DNA of 64,000 bases from Chryseobacterium paludis. Its GTDB lineage: Bacteria; Bacteroidota; Bacteroidia; Flavobacteriales; Weeksellaceae. Under the pieces are notes generated by a model. That model had not been told where the DNA came from, searched no databases, and was given only the letters and a program-made list of their open reading frames with translations. The translations under genes and the position numbers were made by a program. Of this stretch, positions 16,374-25,594 are shown piece by piece (within the stretch, counting starts at the first letter, position 1; each line of letters starts with the position of its first letter). The DNA lies in NCBI RefSeq assembly GCF_025403485.1, contig NZ_CP099966.1, positions 2,604,001 through 2,668,000 on the forward strand. Direction: 5' to 3'.

Positions 16374-17080
16374 TTTCGTCTTCCACCCATCAATAAAGAA
16401 ACCCAATACAGAAGTTGTACCAAAGATCCAATAGCAGCCACGACATAAGTTCTTGCTGCCCACTTTAAACTATCCTGTACTCCCACATATTCTTCAGCAG
16501 TAACTGTTCCGGTATCTTTCAACCATTTCATCGCTCTGTTACTTGCATCATATTCTACAGGAAGAGTTATAAACGCGAAAAGAGTGGTAACGGCAAATAA
16601 CGCAACACCAATTGCTAATACAGTGGCATTCCCATTTGGATTTTCAATAGTCCTGCTTGCAAACATAACAGCAATACCTGCCATAATTACGAATTGCATC
16701 AAATTAGAACTTATATTAACAATAGGTACCAATTTTGATCTTAGCTGAAGCATAGAATAACCCACTGCATGCTGTACAGCATGTCCACATTCATGTGCCG
16801 CTACTGCGGCGGCCGCTGCATTCCTCTGCATGTACACCCCTTCTGAAAGGTTAACTGTTTTATCCCCTGGATTATAGTGATCTGTTAACTGTCCGGGAAC
16901 TGAAATTACCTGAACATCATTAATTCCGTTATCTCTTAACATTTTTTCAGCCACTTCCTTTCCAGAAAGGCCATTTCGAAGGTGTACATTGGAATAGTAT
17001 TCAAATTTAGATTTCAATTTTGATGAAACATACCAGCTCACCAGCATTGTAATCCCAATAATTACATAATAACCAATCAT
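16370..17080 (-). CDS. YugP-type zinc metallopeptidase
   Basis: The 236-residue membrane protein has an N-terminal helix (about 2-20), the zinc motif HECGH at residues 96-100 in VAAHECGHAVQHAVGY, and further helices at about 125-140, 155-178 and 210-232. It matches the YugP family of membrane-embedded zinc-dependent proteases with unknown substrate. The two histidines and Glu97 of the catalytic HExxH are present. It is convergent with the IMPACT-family gene. Confidence 0.9.
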   Translation of the reverse strand: MIGYYVIIGITMLVSWYVSSKLKSKFEYYSNVHLRNGLSGKEVAEKMLRDNGINDVQVISVPGQLTDHYNPGDKTVNLSEGVYMQRNAAAAAVAAHECGHAVQHAVGYSMLQLRSKLVPIVNISSNLMQFVIMAGIAVMFASRTIENPNGNATVLAIGVALFAVTTLFAFITLPVEYDASNRAMKWLKDTGTVTAEEYVGVQDSLKWAARTYVVAAIGSLVQLLYWVSLLMGGRRN

Positions 17081-17154
17081 TTTTTATAAAATTTTATAGA
17101 TATTTTTAACCTGTAAGATGTAAAAACTGTGCCAAAGTATTACATTTTATTATT

Positions 17155-17162
17155 TATCTTTG
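17155..17162 (+). promoter_or_regulatory. Promoter -7 box of the GNAT-like gene
   Basis: TATCTTTG fits TAnnTTTG and lies 23 bp before the ATG at 17186. Confidence 0.45.
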
Positions 17163-17185
17163 TCTTTTAATTACCCTACACAACT

Positions 17186-18319
17186 ATGTCAAAAGTTTCA
17201 ATTCTAGAAGTAAAAACCCAGAACGAATTAAAACAATTTGTAAAATTTCCAATGGATCTTTATAAAAACAATCCATATTATGTTCCTTCGTTTATAAAAG
17301 ACGAAATGAAGATTTGGGATGCAAAGGAAAATCCGGCATTAAATTATTCAGAGTCTAAACAATACCTTGCCTATAAAGACAACAAAGTGGTTGGAAGGAT
17401 TGCGGTAATTATCAATCATAAAGAGGAAAAAGAATTAGGGATCAAGAAAGTCCGTTTCGGTTGGATCGACTTTATTGACGATAAAGAAGTTTCTGAAGCA
17501 TTAATTCAAAAAGCAAAAGATTACGCTAAAGAGCATAATACCAATATGATCGAAGGACCAATGGGTTTTACAAATCTCGACAAAGCAGGAATGCTGACAA
17601 TGGGGTTTGACAAATTGGCAACAATGATCGGAATCTACAACCACGAATATTATCCAAAGCACCTTGAAGATCTTGGCCTAACTAAGGAAAAGGAATGGGT
17701 AGAATATGAAATGAATTTCCCAAAGATCTTACCTGAAAAAGTAGAAAAATTCAGTGGATTAATTGCTCAGAAGTATAAGCTTAAAGTTCTTAACTTCAAA
17801 TCAAAAGAGGAAATTCTACCTTTTGTTGAACCGATGTTCAAACTATTAGATGAAACCTATAAACACCTTTCTACTTATACACCGATTTCAGATGAACAGA
17901 TAAAAACGTACAGGGAAAAATACTTTCCTTTTATTGATAAAAACTATGTGATTTGCGTAGTTGATGAAAATGAGCAATTGGTTTCTTTTGCTATTACAAT
18001 GCCTTCGTATTCAAAGGCTTTACAGAAAGCAAAAGGTAAATTATTTCCTTTTGGATGGTGGCATTTCTTACAAGCCAGCAAGAAGAATGACCGTGCGAAT
18101 TTCTATCTTATTGGAATTCATCCGGAATACCAGAGAAGAGGAGTTACAGCGATTATTTTTAAAGAAATTTTTGTGAGATTTACCAGTATGGGAATCGATT
18201 TTGCTGAAACAAATCCTGAATTGGAAGAAAACAAAAGTGTACAGGTTCTTTGGCAGGATTATAATCCAACGAACCATAAGAGAAGAAGAACGTATTCGAT
18301 GATCATAAACGAAAACTAA
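17186..18319 (+). CDS. GNAT-fold (YghO-like) acyltransferase-like protein
   Basis: The 377-residue cytosolic protein has two acetyltransferase-like halves. The first begins with VKTQNELKQFVKFPMDLYKNNPYYVPS and contains YKDNKVVGRIAVI. The second has YLIGIHPEYQRRGVTAIIFKEIF, close to a GNAT acetyl-CoA binding loop (QxxGxG-like, here QRRGVT). The layout resembles the YghO family of Bacteroidota. The substrate is unknown. Confidence 0.8.
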   Translation: MSKVSILEVKTQNELKQFVKFPMDLYKNNPYYVPSFIKDEMKIWDAKENPALNYSESKQYLAYKDNKVVGRIAVIINHKEEKELGIKKVRFGWIDFIDDKEVSEALIQKAKDYAKEHNTNMIEGPMGFTNLDKAGMLTMGFDKLATMIGIYNHEYYPKHLEDLGLTKEKEWVEYEMNFPKILPEKVEKFSGLIAQKYKLKVLNFKSKEEILPFVEPMFKLLDETYKHLSTYTPISDEQIKTYREKYFPFIDKNYVICVVDENEQLVSFAITMPSYSKALQKAKGKLFPFGWWHFLQASKKNDRANFYLIGIHPEYQRRGVTAIIFKEIFVRFTSMGIDFAETNPELEENKSVQVLWQDYNPTNHKRRRTYSMIINEN

Positions 18320-18470
18320 AGTTTCGGGATTTGTGTTACAAGATTTGAGTAAAAGATGCAAGAGAACATACTGACAATCTCAATTTTCTACTTCCTCCAA
18401 CTCGAACTACACATACCGTACCTTGTAAGTCCAAACAGCAATTCAACTCCAAACCTACAACTCTCGTCCC

Positions 18471-18647
18471 ATGAAACCACATCTTATCGTCTTTGCAATC
18501 CTCATCGCCGGATTTATCATTTACAATTTCTTTTTTCAAAATGGAGACGATAAAACGAACACGGTCATTAACATTGCTTATGCCAGTATTCTTTTTGGCT
18601 ATATTTCATTCATGGCCTATTCTCTTCTGAAAAAAATGAAGAAATAA
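18471..18647 (+). CDS. Small two-helix membrane protein
   Basis: An ATG at 18471 opens a 58-residue frame (MKPHLIVFAILIAGFIIYNF...) with two hydrophobic segments at about residues 5-22 and 33-52, separated by a polar loop NGDDKTNT, and a Lys-rich tail. This is a plausible inner membrane protein that follows the acyltransferase gene by 151 bp. No family is recognised. Confidence 0.55.
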   Translation: MKPHLIVFAILIAGFIIYNFFFQNGDDKTNTVINIAYASILFGYISFMAYSLLKKMKK

Positions 18648-18721
18648 ATACCCTTACAGACTATTTTTCGTTTGTTAAAAATATTTTTTTATTTTTACCA
18701 CACACTAATACACTGTATACC

Positions 18722-19765
18722 ATGAACTTAATATTAAAAACAGTTTTTTTGAGCCTATTTTTTATTTCTATAAAATTATGTTCACAGGAATTTTACATAA
18801 GCTCTACTTTAAACATGTCCAGTACTGTAAACAAAGTATATAAACTTAATGTTTCAAATGCAAGCCAAATAGAAGAAACTTTCTGTGTGCCTACAAACCC
18901 TGTGAACGAAGTTTATACGGATATTGCTATAGACGTTTCCAACAATCTATATTATGTAACTACTTCGGGATCATTATACAGGAAAAACAGCTCCAATGCC
19001 ACATGTGAATTTCTTGGGGATTTCACTCCTTCGCCTGGTGCAATTAGGGCTTTAATTTCTGATTCCGGCCCCTACTTATATGCCGTAGGAGCTCCATCCA
19101 AGCTTTACAGATATGAAATTAGCACTGGTACATTTTCGTATATGGGCGATTTGCCTTCCGGACAGTATGTAGCAGGAGATCTCTTTTTTTATGATAGGAG
19201 GCTCTTCGTAACTACTTTAACGGGCATACTTGAAATCAATATGAATACACCTTCCGCAAGCTGCCCATTCGTCAATTTCGGAGCATTATCAAACTTCTTC
19301 TCAGCCTTTTCAATTAATCATGGAAGCTACTCCAAGGTTTATGTTATAGCTTCTACGGGATGGAATTCTACCCTACATGAGCTGGATATGATTAATAAAC
19401 AAGTTGGGCCACCAATCAGAACGTATGGTTATCAGATTAACGGTGCAGCAACGTACTATGACTTAACTGATGTGAAATCCACATGTACTCCTATTTTAGG
19501 CGTTCAAGAGACGAGTACCGCAGGTATTTATTTCGACGTGATTAATCCAACAAAAAGCAGCATTATCTGTAACACCAACCTTGAACGCCAGCAAATCATC
19601 TCAATACAGCTGTTTGACAATTCTGGAAGACTTATTAAAGATTTTTCAAATCAAAACAACATAGAAAAAATGGATGTATCAAATATCGCTGATGGACAAT
19701 ATCTTTTGACGGTTGCTACTAAAAAAGGAGAAAAATACACAAAAAAGATAATCATCACTCCCTAA
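18722..19765 (+). CDS. Secreted beta-propeller-like protein with T9SS sorting domain
   Basis: The 347-residue protein has a signal peptide (MNLILKTVFLSLFF...KLCSQ). A repeat-rich region with YKLNVSNAS, YRYEISTGT and LHELDMINK blades suggests a beta-propeller. The C-terminal 75 residues (IQLFDNSGRLIKDF...GQYLLTVATKKGEKYTKKIIIT) form a Por/type IX sorting domain. It is probably exported to the cell surface or released. It precedes the nuo operon but is separated from nuoA by 115 bp and its own promoter region. Confidence 0.8.
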   Translation: MNLILKTVFLSLFFISIKLCSQEFYISSTLNMSSTVNKVYKLNVSNASQIEETFCVPTNPVNEVYTDIAIDVSNNLYYVTTSGSLYRKNSSNATCEFLGDFTPSPGAIRALISDSGPYLYAVGAPSKLYRYEISTGTFSYMGDLPSGQYVAGDLFFYDRRLFVTTLTGILEINMNTPSASCPFVNFGALSNFFSAFSINHGSYSKVYVIASTGWNSTLHELDMINKQVGPPIRTYGYQINGAATYYDLTDVKSTCTPILGVQETSTAGIYFDVINPTKSSIICNTNLERQQIISIQLFDNSGRLIKDFSNQNNIEKMDVSNIADGQYLLTVATKKGEKYTKKIIITP

Positions 19766-19849
19766 TTTTTATTCATTCTAAATTACCAGTTTTCCTTATT
19801 TTAACTCCACATTTAAGGTTATTAATTTCATGCTTTCTTGTTTATTCGC

Positions 19850-19857
19850 TAAATTTG
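19850..19857 (+). promoter_or_regulatory. Promoter -7 box of the nuo operon
   Basis: TAAATTTG is a full match to TAnnTTTG and lies 23 bp before nuoA. A TTG -33 box at normal spacing is not obvious. Confidence 0.5.
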
Positions 19858-19880
19858 CAAATTGAGATAATAATGCAAAA

Positions 19881-20252
19881 ATGAATTTACCTGAAAGTTA
19901 TATTCCAATCCTTATTCAAGCCGGCGTTGCAATTGGTTTTGTAGCTGTTTCGTTACTTGGAGCGCATTTCTTAGGACCTCGTCAGAAGAAAGGAAATTCT
20001 GTGAAAAATCAAAGTTGGGAATGTGGTATTCCGGTAGAAGGAAATGCCAGGACCCCTTTTTCCATCAAATATTTCCTTACTGCGGTATTGTTCGTCCTAT
20101 TCGATATCGAAATTGTATTTTTTTATCCATATGCTGTTAACTTCAGAGAATTCGGATTTGAAGGATTCCTTGCGGTTCTAACATTCGTTGCTATTTTCTT
20201 CGTAGGATTTATCTATGTATGGAAACGTGGAGCCCTTGATTGGGATAAATAA
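19881..20252 (+). CDS. nuoA: NADH-quinone oxidoreductase subunit A
   Basis: NuoA is a small membrane subunit of complex I. The protein has 123 residues with three helices (about 10-30, 63-85, 93-115). It carries the WECGIPVEGNARTPFSIKYFLTAVLFVLFDIEIVF signature region with the conserved acidic residues in FDIE. It opens the nuo operon. Confidence 0.97.
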   Translation: MNLPESYIPILIQAGVAIGFVAVSLLGAHFLGPRQKKGNSVKNQSWECGIPVEGNARTPFSIKYFLTAVLFVLFDIEIVFFYPYAVNFREFGFEGFLAVLTFVAIFFVGFIYVWKRGALDWDK

Positions 20253-20317
20253 AGTAAAATTATGAATGATGAATTTTGAATCCAGAATTTAAAATTCAAA
20301 ATCTAAAATCAAAGACA

Positions 20318-20878
20318 ATGTCAGATCAAAAACCAATAATAAGAACAGATGCACCGGCTCCGGAAGGATTTGAAGGAGAAGGTTTTTTCGCAACGAAATT
20401 GAGCAGTGTAATCGGGATGGCAAGAAAGTTCTCTCTTTGGCCGTTACCGTTTGCAACCTCTTGTTGTGGTATCGAATTTATGGCTACCCTAAACCCAACA
20501 TATGACGCATCAAGGTTTGGAATGGAAAGAAACTCTTTCTCACCAAGACAGGCAGATATGTTGATGGTTTGTGGAACTATATCTAAGAAATTAGGCCCAG
20601 TCCTAAAAGAAGTATACACTCAGATGGCAGAGCCAAAATGGGTGGTTGCAGTAGGAGCTTGCGCTTCTAGTGGTGGTATTTTTGACACCTATTCTGTTTT
20701 ACAGGGAATTGATAAAATTATTCCGGTAGACGTCTATGTTCCTGGATGCCCGCCAAGACCAGAGCAGATCATAGAAGGCGTAATGCAGGTTCAGGCTCTT
20801 GCCGAAAGCGAAAGCATCAGAAGGAGAGATATGCCTGAGTACCAGAATTTATTAGATTCTTACAACATAAGCAACTAA
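20318..20878 (+). CDS. nuoB: NADH-quinone oxidoreductase subunit B
   Basis: NuoB carries cluster N2, the last Fe-S centre before quinone. The protein is 186 residues from the ATG at 20318 (MSDQKPIIRTDAPAPEG). A frame from 20276 would add residues read from a low-complexity spacer and is rejected. Cys ligands are visible in SCCGIEF, GACASSGG and GCPPRPEQ. The 65-bp nuoA-nuoB spacer holds the inverted words ATTTTGAAT and ATTCAAAAT. Confidence 0.97.
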   Translation: MSDQKPIIRTDAPAPEGFEGEGFFATKLSSVIGMARKFSLWPLPFATSCCGIEFMATLNPTYDASRFGMERNSFSPRQADMLMVCGTISKKLGPVLKEVYTQMAEPKWVVAVGACASSGGIFDTYSVLQGIDKIIPVDVYVPGCPPRPEQIIEGVMQVQALAESESIRRRDMPEYQNLLDSYNISN

Positions 20879-20884
20879 GCGGAG

Positions 20885-21379
20885 ATGACGAACGAATTTG
20901 TATTAGAAGCAATAACAAGAGAATTTCCGGAAACTGTAATTTCAAGTTCAGAACCTTACGGAATGCTGACCATCGAAGTTAAAAAAGATGATATCAAAAA
21001 GGTGGTTCATTATCTTAAAGATTCTTCTTTAGAAATCAATTTCCTTACAGATATCTGTGGAATCCATTATCCTGAATTCCCTGAAAAAGAAATCGGAGTG
21101 GTTTATCATTTACACAACATGATGACCAATTTCAGAATCCGTCTTAAAGTATTCATGTCGAGAGAAAATATCGAAGTAGATTCTCTTACAGAACTATATG
21201 CCGGAGCTAACTGGATGGAGAGAGAAACTTTTGATTTCTTTGGAATTAAATTTAAGGGACATCCTGATCTAAGAGCTATTTTAAATATGGAAGATCTTGG
21301 ATATCACCCAATGTTGAAGGAATATCGTCTTGAAGATGGTACCAGAACTGACAAGAACGATAGCATGTTCGGAAGATAA
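20885..21379 (+). CDS. nuoC: NADH-quinone oxidoreductase subunit C
   Basis: NuoC is a 30-kDa-type peripheral arm subunit. The protein has 164 residues, separate from NuoD rather than fused as in enterics. It has the signature region ANWMERETFDFFGIKFKGHPDLRAILNMEDLGYHPMLKEY. The start is 6 bp after nuoB. Confidence 0.96.
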   Translation: MTNEFVLEAITREFPETVISSSEPYGMLTIEVKKDDIKKVVHYLKDSSLEINFLTDICGIHYPEFPEKEIGVVYHLHNMMTNFRIRLKVFMSRENIEVDSLTELYAGANWMERETFDFFGIKFKGHPDLRAILNMEDLGYHPMLKEYRLEDGTRTDKNDSMFGR

Positions 21380-21450
21380 AATAAAAATATAATGATTACT
21401 GATGATTGATTACTGATCAATTATCGCCTATCAATTATCAATTATATATT

Positions 21451-22674
21451 ATGAAAGATAACTCATTATCTAATATACTTAACCAATACGAAAGTAAGGA
21501 GCAAATTGACGGTCAGTTATATACCCTCAATTTAGGTCCGACCCACCCTGCTACTCATGGGATCTTTCAAAACGTCTTAACCATGGATGGAGAAAGAATT
21601 CTTCATGCTGAGCAAACCGTAGGATATATTCACAGGGCATTTGAAAAGATTTCTGAAAGAAGAAATTTCACCCAGATCACTACCCTTACGGATCGTATGA
21701 ATTATTGTTCTGCACCTATTAACAATTTAGGTTGGCATATGACTGTTGAGAAACTGATAGGAATTGAAGTTCCTAAGCGTGTTGACTACATTCGTGTTAT
21801 CCTTATGGAGCTGGCAAGAATTGGAGATCATTTGATCTGTAATGGAGTAACAGGTATGGATGCTGGAGCAATTACGGGACTTACCTATATGTTTATTGAA
21901 AGAGAACGTATCTATGATATTTATGAGCAGATCTGCGGAGCAAGGATGACAACCAATATGGGAAGAATCGGTGGTTTCGAAAGAGATTTGACGCCAAAAT
22001 GTCATGAATTAATTAAAGATTTCTTAAAAACTTTCCCTAAAAAGTTTGCTGAATTCGGTCAGCTTTTGGAAAGAAACAGAATCTTTATGGACAGAACTAT
22101 TGGAGCAGGAGCTATTTCTGCGGAAAGAGCTTTAAGTTATAGTTTTACAGGTCCTAATTTACGTGCAGCAGGTGTAGATTATGATGTAAGAGTTGCGCAA
22201 CCCTATTCGTCTTACCAGGATTTCGATTTTATTATTCCTGTAGGAACTGCAGGTGATACTTATGATCGCTTTATGGTTCGTCAACAGGAAATATGGGAAT
22301 CTCTTAAAATCATCGAACAAGCATATAACAATCTTCCTGAGGGTGATTTCCATGCTGATGTTCCTGATTTTTATCTTCCTGAGAAAGCTGATGTTTATAA
22401 TAAGATGGAAGCTTTGATTTACCATTTCAAAATTGTAATGGGAGAAACTGAAATTCCTAAAGGTGAGGTTTACCATGCTGTAGAAGGCGGAAATGGAGAA
22501 TTAGGATTCTATTTAGTGAGTGATGGTGGAAGAACGCCTTACAGGTTGCACTTCAGAAGACCATGTTTTATCTACTACCAGGCGTATCCTGAGATGATTA
22601 CAGGTTCTGTGATCTCTGACGCGATCGTAACAATGTGTAGTATGAATATTATTGCAGGAGAATTAGACGCATAA
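21451..22674 (+). CDS. nuoD: NADH-quinone oxidoreductase subunit D
   Basis: NuoD (49-kDa type) forms part of the quinone site. The protein has 407 residues from the ATG at 21451; the longer frame from 21406 begins in spacer repeat sequence and is rejected. Signatures include LNLGPTHPATHGIFQ, VGYIHRAFEKISERR and RLHFRRPCFIYYQAYPEM, with the usual C-terminal C-S-M-N-I-I-A-G-E-L-D. Confidence 0.97.
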   Translation: MKDNSLSNILNQYESKEQIDGQLYTLNLGPTHPATHGIFQNVLTMDGERILHAEQTVGYIHRAFEKISERRNFTQITTLTDRMNYCSAPINNLGWHMTVEKLIGIEVPKRVDYIRVILMELARIGDHLICNGVTGMDAGAITGLTYMFIERERIYDIYEQICGARMTTNMGRIGGFERDLTPKCHELIKDFLKTFPKKFAEFGQLLERNRIFMDRTIGAGAISAERALSYSFTGPNLRAAGVDYDVRVAQPYSSYQDFDFIIPVGTAGDTYDRFMVRQQEIWESLKIIEQAYNNLPEGDFHADVPDFYLPEKADVYNKMEALIYHFKIVMGETEIPKGEVYHAVEGGNGELGFYLVSDGGRTPYRLHFRRPCFIYYQAYPEMITGSVISDAIVTMCSMNIIAGELDA

Positions 22675-22697
22675 AATAAGATGTAAGACATCAGATA

Positions 22698-22761
22698 TCA
22701 GATGTCAGACTCTTAGCGCTATAGATAAATTAAAATCTGATGTCTGAAATCTGACATCTGA
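22698..22761. repeat. Inverted repeat in the nuoD-nuoE spacer
   Basis: TCAGATGTCAGA (22698-22709) is exactly complementary to TCTGACATCTGA (22750-22761). Related words (ATCAGATATCAG, CTGATGTCTGAAATC) fill the 100-bp spacer. The structure has no T-tract and could be an intra-operon RNA hairpin or a dispersed repeat element. Confidence 0.7.
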
Positions 22762-22774
22762 AATCTTAGATAAA

Positions 22775-23284
22775 ATGAGCGAAACAATAGCTTTTAAACC
22801 GGAAAGTTTAGAACAAGTACATAAAATTATCGCGAGATATCCTGAAGGAAGACAAAAGTCTGCTCTTCTTCCTGTTCTGCATTTAGCACAGAAAGAATTC
22901 GGAGGATGGCTGGATGTTCCAGTAATGGATTATGTTGCAGAATTATTGAGTATTCAGCCAATTGAAGTATATGAAGTAGCTACTTTTTATACGATGTTCA
23001 ATATGAAGCCAGTTGGTAAATATGTTTTGGAGGTATGCAGAACGGGACCTTGTATGGTTTGCGGAAGCGAAAAAATCCTAGACCATATCAGAACTAAACT
23101 GAATATTAAGGATGGACAAACTACTGAAGACGGTATGTTCACATTAAAACCCGCTGAATGTCTTGGTGCGTGTGGCTATGCGCCGATGATGCAGTTGGGA
23201 AAATTCTTTCATGAAAATTTAACGATAGAAAAAGTAGACGAAATCCTTGATCTTTGCAGAGAGGGACAAGTTGCTTTGGATTAA
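22775..23284 (+). CDS. nuoE: NADH-quinone oxidoreductase subunit E
   Basis: NuoE is the 24-kDa subunit that carries 2Fe-2S cluster N1a. The protein has 169 residues with a thioredoxin-like fold. Cluster ligands are visible in CRTGPCMVCG and CLGACGYAP. It is 12 bp ahead of nuoF. Confidence 0.97.
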   Translation: MSETIAFKPESLEQVHKIIARYPEGRQKSALLPVLHLAQKEFGGWLDVPVMDYVAELLSIQPIEVYEVATFYTMFNMKPVGKYVLEVCRTGPCMVCGSEKILDHIRTKLNIKDGQTTEDGMFTLKPAECLGACGYAPMMQLGKFFHENLTIEKVDEILDLCREGQVALD

Positions 23285-23296
23285 TTAAAATATACA

Positions 23297-24655
23297 ATGA
23301 GTAAAAAACTTTTACTTAAAGACGCACATATAGAAGGTATTCGCTATTTCGAGACTTACCGTAAACAGGGAGGTTATGAAGCAGCAGAAAAAGCCTTGAA
23401 GATGACACCCGATGAGATTTTAGAAGAAGTAAAAACTTCAGGACTTCGTGGTCGTGGTGGTGCAGGGTTTCCTACAGGTATGAAATGGAGCTTTTTGGCA
23501 AAACCGGAAGGTGTTCCAAGACACCTGGTAGTAAATGCAGATGAATCTGAACCAGGAACTTTTAAAGACAGATATTTAATGGAATTTCTTCCTCATTTAT
23601 TGATCGAAGGAATGCTTATTTCATCTTTCTGTTTAGGCTCTAATGTTTCTTATATCTACATCCGTGGAGAATATTCATGGATTCCGGATATTTTAGAAGA
23701 AGCTATTGAAGAAGCTAAAGCCGCTGGGTTTTTAGGTAAGAATATTCTTGGAACCGGTTTCGATTGTGAAATTTATGTTCAAAGAGGTGGTGGAGCTTAT
23801 ATTTGTGGTGAAGAAACCGCGTTGCTTGAATCTCTTGAAGGTAAAAGAGGAAATCCAAGATTAAAACCGCCATTCCCTGCTGTAAAAGGACTTTGGGAAA
23901 GACCAACAGTGGTAAATAACGTTGAATCTATCGCAGCAGTAGTTCCAATCATTAATATTACAGGAGCTGAATTTGCAAAAATAGGTGTTGGAAGATCTAC
24001 AGGAACAAAGTTGATTTCTGTATGCGGAAATATCAACAAACCTGGAGTATATGAAATTGATATGACGATTACCGTTGAAGAATTCATTTATTCAGATGAA
24101 TATTGCGGTGGTATTCCAAACGGAAAGAAATTAAAAGCCTGTATTCCAGGTGGAAGTTCTGTTCCAATCGTTCCTGCAAATCTATTATTAAGAACAGTAA
24201 ACGGAGAACCAAGATATATGAACTATGAATCATTAGCAGATGGTGGCTTTGCTACCGGAACAATGATGGGTTCAGGAGGTTTCATAGTTTTAGACGAAGA
24301 TCAGTGTATCGTAGAACATACCATGACTTTAGCGAGATTCTATAATCACGAAAGTTGCGGACAGTGTACACCTTGTCGTGAAGGAACGGGATGGATGTAT
24401 AAAATTTTAAAGAAGATTGAAAACGGACAAGGAAAAATGGAAGACATTGATTTACTTTGGGACATCCAGAGAAAAATTGAAGGAAACACGATCTGTCCTT
24501 TAGGTGATGCAGCGGCTTGGCCTGTTGCAGCAGCCATACGCCACTTCAGAGATGAATTTGAATGGCACATAAAAAATCCTGAGTTATGTTTAACTCAAAA
24601 TTATGGATTGGCTAATTATGCAGATCCTATTCCTGCTGTTGAAAATAATGCGTAA
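23297..24655 (+). CDS. nuoF: NADH-quinone oxidoreductase subunit F
   Basis: NuoF is the NADH- and FMN-binding 51-kDa subunit with 4Fe-4S cluster N3. The protein has 452 residues. The glycine-rich FMN/NADH loop is GLRGRGGAGFPTGMKW, followed by NADESEPGTFKDR. The cluster motif is ESCGQCTPCREG, with a fourth Cys in NTICPLGDA. Confidence 0.97.
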   Translation: MSKKLLLKDAHIEGIRYFETYRKQGGYEAAEKALKMTPDEILEEVKTSGLRGRGGAGFPTGMKWSFLAKPEGVPRHLVVNADESEPGTFKDRYLMEFLPHLLIEGMLISSFCLGSNVSYIYIRGEYSWIPDILEEAIEEAKAAGFLGKNILGTGFDCEIYVQRGGGAYICGEETALLESLEGKRGNPRLKPPFPAVKGLWERPTVVNNVESIAAVVPIINITGAEFAKIGVGRSTGTKLISVCGNINKPGVYEIDMTITVEEFIYSDEYCGGIPNGKKLKACIPGGSSVPIVPANLLLRTVNGEPRYMNYESLADGGFATGTMMGSGGFIVLDEDQCIVEHTMTLARFYNHESCGQCTPCREGTGWMYKILKKIENGQGKMEDIDLLWDIQRKIEGNTICPLGDAAAWPVAAAIRHFRDEFEWHIKNPELCLTQNYGLANYADPIPAVENNA

Positions 24656-24660
24656 TTACA

Positions 24661-25551
24661 ATGAAAAAGTTATTAGTTGTTAGTTTGGTTATCTCAAATC
24701 TTGTGTTTGCACAGAAAACTAAAAATGACTCTTTAGAATATCAATCCGATTATTTACCTACCGTAGGTCCGGCATCTATTAAGAAGAAAGAAAAACCTTT
24801 ACCTTTAAGCAAAAAAGGTCAGATGTTCATTTTTTATGGTTGGAACAGGGGCGCTTTTAGTAATTCTGACATCCATTTCACAGGAAACGGTTATGATTTT
24901 CAGTTGAATAATGTAGCTGCCAGAGATAAACAGACAAAGTTCGGAATCGTTTATTTTGATCCAAGCTGGTTTACAGTAACACAGTATAACTTCAGACTCG
25001 GATATTTTATAAAAGATAACCTTGCTATTGTTTTAGGGATCGATCATATGAAGTATGTAATGAAACAAAATCAAACGGTTGATTTTTCAGGAACAATTTC
25101 AGATCCTAAATATGCAGGAATGGTACATAATGGACAGGTAGATTTATCTGATACGCAGTTTCTTACTTTCGAGCATACAGATGGACTTAATTATGAAAAT
25201 TTAGGTATTGAGAAATACAAAAATCTTATTCATAAAAAAAATATAGATTTAGTGTGGTCTTATGGAGCAGGAATCGGAGTAATGTTTCCTAAAAGTAACA
25301 TAAAGCTTTTTGGAAATGAAAGAAGTGACCGATTTCATGTTGCCGGTATGGGGACCGATCTTAGATCCAGCCTTAACTTAGTTTTCTGGAAAAACTGGAT
25401 GATTAGGGCAGAAGCTAAAGCTGGATATATCAATATGTGGGATATTAAAACCACATTGAATAATAAACCGGATAAAGCCAGACAGGATTTTGTTTTCGGG
25501 CAGGTTCTTGCAGGGATCGGGTATACATTTAACACGAAGAAGTATAATTAA
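24661..25551 (+). CDS. Outer-membrane-type protein embedded in the nuo operon
   Basis: This 296-residue protein has a signal peptide (MKKLLVVSLVISNLVFAQ). A polar N-terminus is followed by amphipathic beta-strand pattern such as GQMFIFYGWNRGAFS, YNFRLGYFIKDNLAIVLGIDHMKYVM and the end VFGQVLAGIGYTFNTKKY, which suits an outer membrane beta-barrel. It sits 5 bp after nuoF and 43 bp before nuoG, all on the same strand, so it is co-transcribed with complex I. No known complex I role fits an exported barrel. Possibly the co-location is lineage-specific without shared function. Family not recognised. Confidence 0.75.
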   Translation: MKKLLVVSLVISNLVFAQKTKNDSLEYQSDYLPTVGPASIKKKEKPLPLSKKGQMFIFYGWNRGAFSNSDIHFTGNGYDFQLNNVAARDKQTKFGIVYFDPSWFTVTQYNFRLGYFIKDNLAIVLGIDHMKYVMKQNQTVDFSGTISDPKYAGMVHNGQVDLSDTQFLTFEHTDGLNYENLGIEKYKNLIHKKNIDLVWSYGAGIGVMFPKSNIKLFGNERSDRFHVAGMGTDLRSSLNLVFWKNWMIRAEAKAGYINMWDIKTTLNNKPDKARQDFVFGQVLAGIGYTFNTKKYN

Positions 25552-25594
25552 AATATAGCTTAACGCCTTAAAAGCATAAGCGAAAGCATAGAAT

